In this document: in pieces, positions 17,411 through 26,635 of the stretch
Numbering within the stretch: the stretch's first letter is position 1
How the letters are laid out: each line of letters starts with the position of its first letter
Assembly: GCA_949298575.1 (NCBI GenBank)
Contig: CASFXH010000005.1
Coordinates: forward strand, 1 to 64,000
DNA from: an uncultured Parabacteroides sp.
GTDB lineage: Bacteria > Bacteroidota > Bacteroidia > Bacteroidales > Tannerellaceae
DNA length: 64,000 nt
Direction of reading: 5' to 3'
The notes under the pieces: generated by a model
The model's database searches: none
The model's input: only the letters and a program-made list of their open reading frames with translations
Told to the model about the DNA's origin: nothing
Program-made: the position numbers and the translations under genes

Positions 17411-18325
17411 ATGTCAGATTTCAATATCCATATATTAGGTTGCGGCTCCGCGTTGCCCACGAAGCGGCGGGCGCCGAGCGCGCAGGTCGTCGATTCGCGG
17501 GGCAAGCTCTACATGATCGATTGCGGGGAGAACACGCAGGCGCGGTTGCGCGAGGCACGGCTCGGGTTCTCGCGGCTGACGCACGTGTTCATCTCGCATT
17601 TGCATGGCGATCACTGTTTTGGGCTGCCGGGACTGCTCTCGACGCTCGGCCTGCTGGGCCGCGTGGGCGACCTCGTCGTCCATGGGCCGCGAGGGATCGA
17701 GGAATTCCTGGAGCCGTTCTTCCGGTTGTTTTTCAAGGGGATGACCTACGAGGTGCGGATCGAGACGGTCGACCCCCGCGAGCGGGCGTTGGTGATGGAA
17801 GACCACTCGACGCGCGTCTGGTCGTTGCCGCTCAAGCACCGCGTCCCCTGTTGCGGCTATTTGTTCGAGGAAAAGCCCGGGGAGGCGCACATCATCCGCG
17901 AGATGATCGATTTCTACCACGTCCCCGTGAAGCGGATCGCGGAGATCAAGCGGGGGGCCGACTTCGTCACGCCGGAGGGGGTCGTCGTCCCGAACGCCCG
18001 CCTGACGCGCCCGGCGGATCCGCCCCGGCGCTACGCTTATTGCTCGGACACGGCCTACGCGCCCGCCATCATCCCCTGGATCGAGGGCGTGGACTTGCTT
18101 TACCACGAGGCGACGTTCGCGGAGGAAGACGCGGCGCGTGCCCGGGAGACATTCCACTCGACGGCCCGCGAGGCGGCCATGATCGCCCGCGACGCGGGGG
18201 TGAAGCGTTTGCTCATCGGCCATTATTCCGCTCGCTATGAGGACGTGACGCGCCTGCTCGACGAGGCCCGCACCATTTTCCCCGAGACCTACCTGAGCGA
18301 CGAGGGAATGGTCGAGAAGCTGTGA
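17411..18325 (+). CDS. rnz: Ribonuclease Z (tRNA 3'-processing endonuclease)
   Basis: Metallo-beta-lactamase-fold endonuclease that removes 3' trailers from pre-tRNAs. The 304-residue product has the short-form RNase Z layout: LGCGSALPT near the N-terminus, the zinc motif HLHGDH at 63-68, the HRVPCCGYLFEE segment, YCSDTAY carrying the bridging Asp, and the C-terminal IGHYSARY histidine motif. It starts at ATG 17411 just after a perfect hairpin and is preceded by an A-rich stretch rather than a purine-rich ribosome site, as is usual in Bacteroidetes. tRNA genes without encoded CCA, such as the tRNA-Glu at 60897, would need this enzyme. Confidence 0.95.
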   Translation: MSDFNIHILGCGSALPTKRRAPSAQVVDSRGKLYMIDCGENTQARLREARLGFSRLTHVFISHLHGDHCFGLPGLLSTLGLLGRVGDLVVHGPRGIEEFLEPFFRLFFKGMTYEVRIETVDPRERALVMEDHSTRVWSLPLKHRVPCCGYLFEEKPGEAHIIREMIDFYHVPVKRIAEIKRGADFVTPEGVVVPNARLTRPADPPRRYAYCSDTAYAPAIIPWIEGVDLLYHEATFAEEDAARARETFHSTAREAAMIARDAGVKRLLIGHYSARYEDVTRLLDEARTIFPETYLSDEGMVEKL

Positions 18326-18384
18326 GAGACGGCGGCGAGGGAGATAAAAAAAGTTGTCGGGCGGAGAGGAAACGATTTTCTTCT

Positions 18385-18392
18385 TATTTTTG
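18385..18392 (+). promoter_or_regulatory. -7 box upstream of the small CTD-like secreted protein gene
   Basis: TATTTTTG matches TAnnTTTG, 18 bp before ATG 18411. Its position argues for 18411 as the start, rather than the upstream in-frame ATG 18354. No clear -33 element. Confidence 0.45.
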
Positions 18393-18410
18393 TGGGCAAA
18401 TCGGCTCGCG

Positions 18411-18737
18411 ATGCGAAAATTCTGTCAAATAATGCTCTGGCTGGCGCTGCTCGGCCTCGCGGACGGCGAGGTGGCGGCGCAGGCGCCCGTTTCCCCCCAA
18501 ACGGCGGCCGCGACGGTCCGCGAGGAGGTGGGCAAGACGGCATTGGAGGCCTACGACAACCGGGTGAAAGTCTCGAACGCCCCGGAGGGCAGCCAGATAG
18601 AGGTCTTTAGCGTGGTCGGGATCAAGGTGAGGGCGATCCGCGTCACGCGGCCCGACGGCGAGTATGTGTTGGATTTGCCGAAAGGTTACTACATCGTGCG
18701 CTTGGGCGACGTGGTCCGTAAGATCGTCATCCGTTAG
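18411..18737 (+). CDS. Tiny exported protein made of a T9SS sorting-domain-like module
   Basis: A 108-residue product with a signal peptide (about 1-24, ending EVAAQA), a short linker, and a C-terminal stretch NRVKVSNAPEGSQIEVFSVVG ... GEYVLDLPKGYYIVRLGDVVRKIVIR. The alternation v.v..A..G.iev.s..G, then l..G.Y.v....v.K..i, closely resembles the type A C-terminal sorting domain of type IX secretion cargo. There is essentially no passenger domain between signal peptide and sorting module. The frame is open from 18354, but a -7 box and the signal peptide favour ATG 18411. It is convergent with the DUF3109 gene, sharing 4 bp. sprA in the same window supports a functional T9SS. Other reading: a stand-alone small beta-protein unrelated to secretion. 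Confidence 0.6.
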   Translation: MRKFCQIMLWLALLGLADGEVAAQAPVSPQTAAATVREEVGKTALEAYDNRVKVSNAPEGSQIEVFSVVGIKVRAIRVTRPDGEYVLDLPKGYYIVRLGDVVRKIVIR

Positions 18738-19327
18738 CGGTCGGCCGATCCTCGCTTTTGTTTTTCCCACTCCTCCGCGCAAGTCTCCAGCGCCTCGTAC
18801 CACTCTTTCCCGAACCGGCGGATAAGCGGCTCTTTCAGGAAGCGATAGACCGGGACCCGCTCTTTCTCGCCCAATATCTCCGCCGCCTTGCAGACTTTCC
18901 ACCGATGGTAGTTGACGGCCTGGAACCCGTCGTAGCGGGTGACGCGGATGGGGTAGAGATGGCAAGAGATGGGTTTCATGAAATCGACGCGCCCCTCGCG
19001 GAACGCTTTCTCGATGGCGCATTGGCAGACGCCGTGCTCGTCGTAGCGCGTGAAGACGCAATCCTTGTCGCCGACGATGGAGGTCACGATGTCGCCGTCG
19101 TCGTCGATGTAGCCGACGCCCTGTTTCTGGATGACGGCCCGCGCCTCGGGCGAGAGGTCGTCCCACACCACGGGAAGGATTTCGCGCAATTTATGGAACT
19201 CCGCTTCTTCCAGCGGCGCGCCGGAATCGCCTTCCACGCAGCATTCGCCCTTGCATCGGGGCAGGTCGCAGAGGAAATACCGCTCGATCACGTCCAGGCT
19301 GACGAGCGTGTCGTCTATTTGAATCAT
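18734..19327 (-). CDS. DUF3109 family cysteine-rich protein
   Basis: A 197-residue cytoplasmic protein of the DUF3109 family, related to the YkgJ-type zinc/iron-chelating proteins. Function is not established. Conserved cysteines are visible as CDLPRCKGECC at about 20-30, KDCVFT, GVCQCAIEKAF and ISCHLYPIRV. This spacing suggests a metal-cluster or zinc site. The C-terminus is helical and basic. It lies just downstream of the gpmI terminator on the same strand, with only about 25 bp between the T run and its ATG. It therefore either has a compact promoter there or depends on read-through. Confidence 0.82.
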   Translation of the reverse strand: MIQIDDTLVSLDVIERYFLCDLPRCKGECCVEGDSGAPLEEAEFHKLREILPVVWDDLSPEARAVIQKQGVGYIDDDGDIVTSIVGDKDCVFTRYDEHGVCQCAIEKAFREGRVDFMKPISCHLYPIRVTRYDGFQAVNYHRWKVCKAAEILGEKERVPVYRFLKEPLIRRFGKEWYEALETCAEEWEKQKRGSADR

Positions 19328-19358
19328 GTTGGGATAGGTTTGTTTAAGGTAAAAAATA

Positions 19359-19408
19359 GAACGACGGACGATGAACGCGCGTGAACGGCATTCAGGGATC
19401 CGTCGTTC
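19359..19408 (-). terminator. Intrinsic terminator of gpmI
   Basis: GAACGACGGA pairs with TCCGTCGTTC (10 bp, 30-base loop). On the minus strand it is followed by TATTTTTTACC, a good T tract, about 20 bp after the gpmI stop. Confidence 0.75.
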
Positions 19409-19429
19409 CGTACATATGGAATCGATTTT

Positions 19430-20944
19430 TTATTTGATCAAGTCTTTCCCTGTCATTTCAGCCGGTTGCGGCATCCCCATGATGTGCAGGATCGAGGGGG
19501 CGACATCCGCGAGGACGCCATTCTCGACCTTGGCCTCCTTGTTCGTCGTGACGTAGACGAAGGGGACGGGGTTGAGGGAGTGGGCCGTGTTGGGCGTGCC
19601 GTCCTCGTTGAGGGCGTGGTCGGCGTTCCCGTGGTCGGCGATGATGATCACCTCGTAGTCGTTCGCCTTGGCGGCCTCCACCGTATCTTTCAAGCAATTG
19701 TCGATCGTCGTCACCGCTTTCTCGATCGCCTCGTACACGCCGGTATGCCCGACCATGTCGCCATTGGCGTAGTTGACGACGATGAAGTCATACTTTTGGG
19801 TGTTGATCGCTTCCACCAATTTGTCTTTCACCTCGTAGGCGCTCATTTCCGGCTTCAGGTCGTAGGTCGCCACTTTCGGGGAGGGGACCAGGATGCGGTC
19901 CTCGTTCTCGTAGGGCGTCTCTTGTCCGCCGTTGAAGAAGAAGGTGACGTGCGCGTATTTCTCGGTCTCGGCGATGTGCAATTGCGTCTTGCCGTTCTTC
20001 GAGAGGTATTCGCCCAGCGTGTTGTGCACGTTCTCCTTGTCGAACAGGATGTGAACGCCTTTGAAGGACGCGTCGTAGGGCGTCATGCAGTAATATTGCA
20101 GGTTGGGGATCGTATGCATGCCCTGCTCCGGCATGTCTTGTTGGGTGAGGACGATGGTCAATTCTTTCGCGCGGTCGTTGCGGTAGTTGAAGAAAATGAC
20201 GACGTCGCCTTCCTTGATGGTCCCGTCGACGTTGGCGTTGTTGATCGGTTTGATGAACTCATCGGTGACGCCTTCGTCGTACGACTCTTGCATCGCTTGG
20301 ACCATGTCGGTCGCCTGTTTGCCTTTCCCTTCGATCAGCAAATCGTAAGCGTCCTTGATCCGTTCCCAGCGTTTGTCGCGGTCCATCGCGTAGAAGCGTC
20401 CCACGATCGAGGCGATGGTGCCTTCGGACTTCGCGCAGTGGGCGGTCAGTTCCTCAATAAATCCCTTTCCGCTTTTCGGGTCGGTGTCGCGACCGTCCAT
20501 GAAGCAGTGGATGAACGTATTCTTGATGTCATACTCTTTCGCGATGTCGCAGAGTTTGAACAAGTGATCCAGCGAGCTGTGCACGCCGCCGTTGGAAGTC
20601 AATCCCATGAAGTGAACGCTCTTCCCCGTCTCTTTCGCGTAAGAGAAAGCGGCAACGATTTCCTTGTTCTTCAGGATGCTGTTGTCCGCGCAAGCCCGGT
20701 TGATTTTCACCAAGTCTTGATAAACGATGCGGCCCGCGCCAATATTCAGGTGGCCTACTTCCGAGTTGCCCATTTGGCCGTCGGGCAAACCGACGTTCTC
20801 GCCACTCGCTTGCAATTGTGAATGCGGATACGTCGCTAACAAAGAATCCCAATACGGGGTTGGTGTGCAAAAGATGACATCGTCTTTCCCTTTGTCGCCA
20901 ATGCCCCAACCGTCACAAATGATTAAAAGCGCTTTCTTGCTCAT
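19430..20944 (-). CDS. gpmI: 2,3-bisphosphoglycerate-independent phosphoglycerate mutase
   Basis: Glycolytic and gluconeogenic enzyme interconverting 3- and 2-phosphoglycerate, Mn-dependent, cytoplasmic. The 504-residue product has the alkaline-phosphatase superfamily metal site LIICDGWG (Asp11). The phosphorylated serine lies in MGNSEVGH (Ser61), followed by [12 protein letters not shown]. The DGRDTDP substrate motif, [14 protein letters not shown], and the C-terminal metal motifs [12 protein letters not shown] and ADHGNAD are also present. Length is normal. It is divergent from the YgjP-like metalloprotease gene and ends in a clear terminator. Confidence 0.97.
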   Translation of the reverse strand: MSKKALLIICDGWGIGDKGKDDVIFCTPTPYWDSLLATYPHSQLQASGENVGLPDGQMGNSEVGHLNIGAGRIVYQDLVKINRACADNSILKNKEIVAAFSYAKETGKSVHFMGLTSNGGVHSSLDHLFKLCDIAKEYDIKNTFIHCFMDGRDTDPKSGKGFIEELTAHCAKSEGTIASIVGRFYAMDRDKRWERIKDAYDLLIEGKGKQATDMVQAMQESYDEGVTDEFIKPINNANVDGTIKEGDVVIFFNYRNDRAKELTIVLTQQDMPEQGMHTIPNLQYYCMTPYDASFKGVHILFDKENVHNTLGEYLSKNGKTQLHIAETEKYAHVTFFFNGGQETPYENEDRILVPSPKVATYDLKPEMSAYEVKDKLVEAINTQKYDFIVVNYANGDMVGHTGVYEAIEKAVTTIDNCLKDTVEAAKANDYEVIIIADHGNADHALNEDGTPNTAHSLNPVPFVYVTTNKEAKVENGVLADVAPSILHIMGMPQPAEMTGKDLIK

Positions 20945-21040
20945 GATTTTGATGTTTTTATAAGTTATTTTCTTCCGGTCGCGAAGATAAGGATTTCCGT
21001 GCGATTTGGTCTTGATTTATTCATTACTTTCGCGTGTCTT

Positions 21041-21739
21041 ATGGAAAAACGAATAGTCATCGATGGCGTGGGTGAAGTCACCTTGCGGCGGAGTTTGAGG
21101 GCCAAGCGGTATAGTTTGAAAATCCGTGGGAAAGAGGTGCTCGCGGTGATGCCGTATCAGGGGAGCGAGGCGCTGATGCGTCGCTTCCTGGAAGAAAACG
21201 CCGAGCGGATTCGCGCGGCCTTGAGCAAGTCGCCGGAACCGGTGGTTTGGGATGAGCGGACCCGTTTCCAGACGCTGAGTTTCACCTTGAGGATTGTCCG
21301 TGAGGCGGGGGAGAACTTCCGGGCACGGCTTTCGGATGGGGTGTTGTGGATCGCTTGCCCGATGGAGACGCGCTTTGAGGAGGAAGCGGTCCAGCGTGCG
21401 CTTCACGATCTTGTTGAAAAAGTGATGCGGGTGGAGGCTAAGCGATTGCTCCCCGTTTGGGTGGCCGAATTGGCGGAAAGGCATGGGTTCCGGTTCGCCC
21501 AAGTCAAGATTTCGGGAAGCCGCACCAGTTGGGGCAGTTGCTCGACGCGGCAATCGATCAATCTCTCCTTGTCGCTATTGCTGTTGCCCCGTCATCTGAT
21601 AGAATATGTCATTTTGCATGAGCTGTGCCATACGGTCGAGATGAACCACAGTCCCCGGTTCTGGGCGCTTATGGATCGTGTGACGGACGGGAAGGCACGT
21701 GCGCTGCGCCAAGAGCTTAAGTCTTATAAACCGTTTTGA
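21041..21739 (+). CDS. YgjP-like (DUF45/M48-related) zinc metallopeptidase
   Basis: A 232-residue cytoplasmic protein of the YgjP/WLM-like family. The zinc-binding HELCH lies at 193-197 with a further ligand candidate His203 in MNHSPRFW, and the typical upstream SWGSCSTRQSINLSLSLLLLP strand precedes it. Family members are presumed proteases with unknown substrates. The frame is open from 20999, but ATG 21041 (MEKRIVIDG) begins the conserved sequence and is preferred. It is divergent from gpmI (about 95 bp apart) and convergent with the TonB receptor, whose stop lies 4 bp away. Confidence 0.85.
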   Translation: MEKRIVIDGVGEVTLRRSLRAKRYSLKIRGKEVLAVMPYQGSEALMRRFLEENAERIRAALSKSPEPVVWDERTRFQTLSFTLRIVREAGENFRARLSDGVLWIACPMETRFEEEAVQRALHDLVEKVMRVEAKRLLPVWVAELAERHGFRFAQVKISGSRTSWGSCSTRQSINLSLSLLLLPRHLIEYVILHELCHTVEMNHSPRFWALMDRVTDGKARALRQELKSYKPF

Positions 21740-21743
21740 TCGA

Positions 21744-24479
21744 TTAGAGCGTTAATCCCAATCGAATGATGAATGTCCGTGGCGTGCCGATGTCCATTGG
21801 CCGTGCGGAGTATTGTTTATTCCATACATTGTTAATTTGCGCCTGCACTTCGATTTGGTCCGTTATCCGGTAGCCCGCCCGAACGTCCATGATGAAATAA
21901 TCCTGATTGTTATTGGCCCAGTAGTCTTTCAAATTCCCAAACAAAAGATAACGGACGTAGTCCATCGCGTTGGGAGCGGCCTTTTCCCGCTCGTCGACCA
22001 TGAAATAATCCACGGCGAGCGTTTTGCTCTTCCAAGACAGGTTCGTTCCAATGTTGAAGCGTTTCCAATTCAAGTCGAGTGTAGCCTTAAAACTGTGCTT
22101 TTGTCTGTATTTTAAATATTTGCTATCATTCGACTTGGAGCGCATGGCTAAAAGATCTTGGTTGGCTTCTTCTTCGGCGTTCCGCTCTTCCACATCCAGG
22201 TCGATAGGATTGGTGAAAACATAACCGAGCATGTAATCAAGCGAAAGGTCGGGGGAGAACGTGTAACGTCCGCTCGTTGAGATATCGATGCCAGAGATTT
22301 CCGCACGTCCTACATTCGTGAACTGCGCTCCGATCCCGATCCCTTCACCACTCGTAAGCGCGCCAATGAGTGGTTGGAGCCCGTCAATGTATTCGAAAGT
22401 CGTGTTGTTGAAAAGTCCGAAGCGGAATTCAATCATGTCTTTGTAGCGAGTGTAAAATCCCGCGATGTCGATGAACCCTTGTAATCCACCAAAACCGTAA
22501 CCTTGTTTGATGCCAATCTCCGCGTTGTAACCACGTTCCGCTTTCAATTGTTGGTTGGGATACGCACCGACACCTCCAATATCTTTCAAGATGAATTTTT
22601 CCGTGACCGATGGGTAACGATACCCTTGTCCGAAGGAAGCCCTCAGGAAACTATAGGGACCGAGCGCATAGTTTAGTCCTCCGCGAAAGACGGGTTTGAT
22701 AGGCACGTTTACCCCTAATATATCCGTCTCCGCCTCACGCAGATGGTCGTCGACACGATAATATTCCAACCGTAAGCCGAGCGAGAGTTTCAGCTTCTCG
22801 GCGATCGTTTGGTCGTATTGCGCGAAGAGCGCCGCGTTATCGCTCCAGTGCTTGCCGGTTACCGCGGAGTTGGCGAAAATGCGTTCGTAAGTCGCGCCCA
22901 ACGTCAAGCGTGCTTGCTCGAAGGCTTTACTGAATTGATAATCCAGATTGTAATCGTAAGTATGGTCTGTTCCCGTATTTGCCCGGTTGCTAGCCGGTTT
23001 TTGAGCGTTTTCTTGTAGCCAGTTCTCTATTTCGTTAAGAGGGGGAAAGGGCGTATGTCCCATGATCCAAGAGACGAGATCCATATAATCCGCCGTGGTA
23101 GCCGTGGGAAAATATTGTTGTGCCAGTCCGCCTATTTCTCCCATGAGGCCATTGATATCACCATTCATGACTTCCGTCACGTGGGGAAGAACGATTGGTA
23201 AAAGTTCTGTTTTCCAATTTTGGATAAGACCTGAAAACTCGGACCATTGACTTTCATCGAAGCCCATATTTGAGGCGATTTCGTTGAGCGTCTTTCCGGT
23301 CGTATGCGTGACGATGCGATTGCCTCGGTGGTAGAAACGAGCTTTTAGGCGATGGGTCGTTCGTTTTTCATCGTTCGTGAAATTAAGGAATGGGTCGATA
23401 TAGAACGCGTGTTCACGCCGCCCCATGTTGGCGAGGGGAGATTGGGTATAGGGTTCATCCGGAGAGCGCCAGAGGAAGAATCCCGTATAATCATTATAAA
23501 GGTAGTTGATGTTCGCGCCGAAATTGAGTCCTTGAATTGTCGGTGGGCGGAAAGTGAGATTACCACCAAGTCGTACCCTGCGGTTATAGTTATCGTGACG
23601 ATAGCCATTGTCGAGGAACCCATTTCCACCAATCGTAAGATCCAAATTCCTGATTTGCCTTGAGTGCGAGAGGTCGATGCCGCCATACAACGGTGTGCTG
23701 ACGGGAGATGGTGATCCATATGCTCCTCCTTGGAGTTGAATGTTTGTTCGTGGTTCTAGTGATGGTCGTTTGGTCCTGACGTGGATTAACCCGTTGAGCG
23801 CCGAGGATCCATAAAGAACGGATGAGGCACCTTTCAATACTTCGACTTGCTCGATATTCTCCATTGGAATCATGTTCCAATTGATCTCGCCGGAGGCTGG
23901 TGTTAAGACTGATTGCCCATCAACTAAAATCAGGCATCGGCTTCCGACGCCATAAGTCCAACCAGTTCCTCCACGTACGGATGGTTGTCGGTCCGTGACA
24001 TCAACCCCAGGGATCGTTCTCAAGACATCTGTGAGATCTCTTGGGGCTTGTTTCCCGATTTCATCCGCTTTCAAAAGATCCATTGATACGGTTATGTCAC
24101 TTAGCTTTTGCTCATACCGGCCGACGCTAATGACGACTTCATCCATCTTTGTCACGGAAGGTGTGAGATTGATATCGTGTGAAAGGGTTTCTCCTTTTTG
24201 AACGCGGATCCTTAAAGTCTTTTTTTCATAGCCTAGGTAAGAGAACGCGATTTCTACGTCTCCTTCATTTACATTCAACTCATATTTCCCTTCGATATCC
24301 GTGATTGTGCCTCTTGTCTCTCCGTGCTCTTGGTAGTAGACATTGACCCCAATTAGCGGTTCTCCGGTCCGAGCGTCTGTTACGCGCCCCTTGAGGTCTT
24401 GTGCCATCGCGGCCCAAGGAAAAGTTACAAGACAGAAGAGTCCTATGATTATTTTTATGAATGTATCTTTTTGCTCCAT
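21744..24479 (-). CDS. TonB-dependent outer-membrane receptor with carboxypeptidase-like N-domain
   Basis: Outer-membrane active-transport receptor; substrate not identifiable. From ATG 24479 the product is 911 residues: a signal peptide, then a carboxypeptidase-regulatory-like beta-sandwich (KGRVTDARTGEPLIGVNVYY ... GYEKKTLRI). The TonB box/plug domain carries MDEVVISVGR, DLTDVLRTIPGVDV and VEVLKGASSVLYGSSALNGLI. A beta-barrel follows, ending with an aromatic strand (TFIIRLGLTL). The frame extends to 24518, but that region contains the terminator of the upstream gene (24510-24550), which supports ATG 24479. No SusD partner, so it is probably a siderophore, cobalamin or metal importer rather than a glycan one. 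Confidence 0.9.
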   Translation of the reverse strand: MEQKDTFIKIIIGLFCLVTFPWAAMAQDLKGRVTDARTGEPLIGVNVYYQEHGETRGTITDIEGKYELNVNEGDVEIAFSYLGYEKKTLRIRVQKGETLSHDINLTPSVTKMDEVVISVGRYEQKLSDITVSMDLLKADEIGKQAPRDLTDVLRTIPGVDVTDRQPSVRGGTGWTYGVGSRCLILVDGQSVLTPASGEINWNMIPMENIEQVEVLKGASSVLYGSSALNGLIHVRTKRPSLEPRTNIQLQGGAYGSPSPVSTPLYGGIDLSHSRQIRNLDLTIGGNGFLDNGYRHDNYNRRVRLGGNLTFRPPTIQGLNFGANINYLYNDYTGFFLWRSPDEPYTQSPLANMGRREHAFYIDPFLNFTNDEKRTTHRLKARFYHRGNRIVTHTTGKTLNEIASNMGFDESQWSEFSGLIQNWKTELLPIVLPHVTEVMNGDINGLMGEIGGLAQQYFPTATTADYMDLVSWIMGHTPFPPLNEIENWLQENAQKPASNRANTGTDHTYDYNLDYQFSKAFEQARLTLGATYERIFANSAVTGKHWSDNAALFAQYDQTIAEKLKLSLGLRLEYYRVDDHLREAETDILGVNVPIKPVFRGGLNYALGPYSFLRASFGQGYRYPSVTEKFILKDIGGVGAYPNQQLKAERGYNAEIGIKQGYGFGGLQGFIDIAGFYTRYKDMIEFRFGLFNNTTFEYIDGLQPLIGALTSGEGIGIGAQFTNVGRAEISGIDISTSGRYTFSPDLSLDYMLGYVFTNPIDLDVEERNAEEEANQDLLAMRSKSNDSKYLKYRQKHSFKATLDLNWKRFNIGTNLSWKSKTLAVDYFMVDEREKAAPNAMDYVRYLLFGNLKDYWANNNQDYFIMDVRAGYRITDQIEVQAQINNVWNKQYSARPMDIGTPRTFIIRLGLTL

Positions 24480-24509
24480 TTCAGGGAACTTAGAATAATG
24501 ATAAAAGAA

Positions 24510-24550
24510 GGACTTCAACCTATCTCCTTCTAAGGTTTAGGTTGAAGTCC
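24510..24550 (-). terminator. Intrinsic terminator of the DUF349 gene
   Basis: GGACTTCAACCTA pairs perfectly with TAGGTTGAAGTCC (13 bp). The minus-strand continuation CTTCTTTTATC is T-rich. It lies 36 bp after the DUF349 stop and just before the TonB receptor start. Confidence 0.85.
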
Positions 24551-24585
24551 TTTATATTAAGTAATTAGTCTACTTTCTGATGTCG

Positions 24586-26445
24586 TTAATCTAAATTCTG
24601 ATCTATGGTCTCAATCTTTTTGACGATTAAAGCCATGTCTTCTTTCAATTGCTCGATTTTGCGTTCCAGTTCTTTTAACAAGCCGTTGCCTCCTTTTGAG
24701 GATATGTTGAGGAAGCCAATGTTGTTCTCATACGTTTGAAGTTCATTCTTCATTTTCTCGTAAGTTCTCATGAGCTTGTCGCGTTCGCTGAAGAGCCGGC
24801 CTTTGCTGTATCCTCCACTTGTCATTTCGTTAATGTTCTCGCGGAACGATTGCAAGCGTCGATCGTTTCGGCTTACATTCAATCGATCAAATTGTTTATT
24901 GACCGCTTCATGATAAGCTTTGTAGATTTTGTCCTTGTCCTTAAATGGGACGAATCCGATCTTGTTCCATTCCGCGATGTATTCGTGGAGTGTTTCTAAA
25001 GCCTCGTCATATTCCAAATTCGGATCAAGATTCTTGATTTTATTGATCAACTCTTTTTTGTCGGCGAGGTTGCTAAGCTCGACGCTTTTTTGCGAGGAGT
25101 TCATTTTGTTCTTTTGATCGAAGAAGTAATCGCAAGCCGTAATGAATCGTTTCCAAATGCTGTCAGAATATTTACGGGTAACAGCTCCAATTGTTTTCCA
25201 TTCTTTTTGCAGAGCGATCATTTTCTCAGTCGTCTCTTTCCAGTCCGTACTGTCTTTTAATGCCTCGGCTTTTTCGCAAAGTGCTTTTTTCTTTTCGAGA
25301 TTGGCTTCCATCTCGCTTTTTAGGACCTTATAATAGGTCCCTTTCTTCTCGAAGAAAAGATCGCAATCGGTACGGAAACGCTCAAATATCTTAATATTGT
25401 ATTTTTTTGGAGCGAAGCCGATCGTTTTCCATTTCTCTTGAAGAGCGATGACTTCCTTGCTTTTCTTATCCCAATCTTTAAAGGATTTAAGCGCATCGTA
25501 ATCAATGGCTTCAATTTGTTCACAGATCGCGGTTTTAGCCGCCAAGTTCTCTTCTTCTTTTTGTTTGAGTTGCTCGAAGTGTTCTTGATGGCGCTTGTTG
25601 ATGATCGTGGAGGCCGTTTTGAAACGGTTCCATAAATCTTCGCGCAATTCTTTCGCGACGGGACCTATCTCACGCCATTGTTGGTGCAATTTCTGTAGTT
25701 GATGGAAAGCGGAGACAGGGTCTGGTTCTGTTTCCAACTTTTCTACGGTTTCGCACAAGGCGGTTTTTAATTCCAAGTTCTTTTTAAAGTCATAGTCTCT
25801 GAATTGGTTGTTTATTTTAATGATATCATAGAATTGTTCGCTATACATTTGGTATGTTTTCCACAACGTATTTACGTGTTCTTGTGGAATGTTGCGAGTC
25901 TCTTTCCATTTCTGCTGGATTTCCTTGAAAGCGTTGTAGCGTTTATTGAAATCGTCTTGACTTTCAGTGAGCGCTTTCAGTTGGTCGATAAGTTGGAGCT
26001 TGATCGCGTAATTGGTCGCTTTCTCCTTTTCGTCTTCAGCTACAGCGATCGCTTTCTTCTCTTTGTAGGAGGAGAGTAATTGTTTCAACCGCTCTTCTGT
26101 TTCGTCGATGGGAATAATGAAATCTTTTTCTTCACCTCCATTGGCAAGGAACTCTTTCTTCATTTCTTCGATCTCAGCCCGGCGGATTTTATAGTAATTT
26201 TGCTTTAACGCTTCCACGTCGGTACGCGAAGTCGTTTCGATCGGCGCTTCGACGAGCTGTTCAAGCTGTTCGATAATGCCTTCCTTTGTTTGTTTAACTG
26301 GGGCTTCCGACGTTTCTACGGAGTCCGCCTGTTCAGCTTCCACCTCGTTTCCTGTTGTTTCCTTGATGGGCTGTTGAATCTTAGATTCTTCCAAATTGCC
26401 AGTTTCTTCTGGCAGGTTCGTTTCCAGAGTGTCCTTCATATACAA
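24586..26445 (-). CDS. DUF349 repeat protein
   Basis: A 619-residue highly charged, helical protein with an acidic N-terminus (about 1-70) and five DUF349 repeats. The repeats are recognisable by their recurring W-K-x-I/T-G and W-x-x-F motifs: EIQQKWKETRNIP, LHQQWREIGPVA, LQEKWKTIGFAP, LQKEWKTIGAVT and IAEWNKIGFVP, each followed by a basic/aromatic helix. The last ~60 residues look like a coiled coil. Family function is unknown; a nucleic-acid or ribosome-related scaffold is only a guess. The start at 26445 (MYMKDT) has an alternative at 26439. It is a single-gene unit with its own terminator, upstream of the TonB receptor. Confidence 0.88.
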   Translation of the reverse strand: MYMKDTLETNLPEETGNLEESKIQQPIKETTGNEVEAEQADSVETSEAPVKQTKEGIIEQLEQLVEAPIETTSRTDVEALKQNYYKIRRAEIEEMKKEFLANGGEEKDFIIPIDETEERLKQLLSSYKEKKAIAVAEDEKEKATNYAIKLQLIDQLKALTESQDDFNKRYNAFKEIQQKWKETRNIPQEHVNTLWKTYQMYSEQFYDIIKINNQFRDYDFKKNLELKTALCETVEKLETEPDPVSAFHQLQKLHQQWREIGPVAKELREDLWNRFKTASTIINKRHQEHFEQLKQKEEENLAAKTAICEQIEAIDYDALKSFKDWDKKSKEVIALQEKWKTIGFAPKKYNIKIFERFRTDCDLFFEKKGTYYKVLKSEMEANLEKKKALCEKAEALKDSTDWKETTEKMIALQKEWKTIGAVTRKYSDSIWKRFITACDYFFDQKNKMNSSQKSVELSNLADKKELINKIKNLDPNLEYDEALETLHEYIAEWNKIGFVPFKDKDKIYKAYHEAVNKQFDRLNVSRNDRRLQSFRENINEMTSGGYSKGRLFSERDKLMRTYEKMKNELQTYENNIGFLNISSKGGNGLLKELERKIEQLKEDMALIVKKIETIDQNLD

Positions 26446-26561
26446 TTGATTTTTATAAGAAAGGATAAATCATTTCTCTCTTATGATTACACGTTACAAA
26501 TTAAGCTAAATATTTTTGAATAGCCTTCATTCATTAAAAAGATTTTTCGCTAAAAACAGAA

Positions 26562-26601
26562 ACTGCCGATCGCTGAGTGAAAAACTCGAACGATCGGCAG
26601 T
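26562..26601. terminator. Bidirectional terminator after oadB
   Basis: ACTGCCGATCG pairs with CGATCGGCAGT (11 bp perfect). T-rich flanks occur on both strands (GTTTTTTG on plus, TTTCTGTTTTTA on minus). It ends the minus-strand oad operon. Confidence 0.85.
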
Positions 26602-26635
26602 GTTTTTTGTGTATTTTCTATGGGTTTGTTTCCCG

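Noticed and set aside
19466..20821. 451-residue open frame antisense to gpmI
   Set aside because: Shadow of the gpmI coding strand; composition is typical of an antisense frame.
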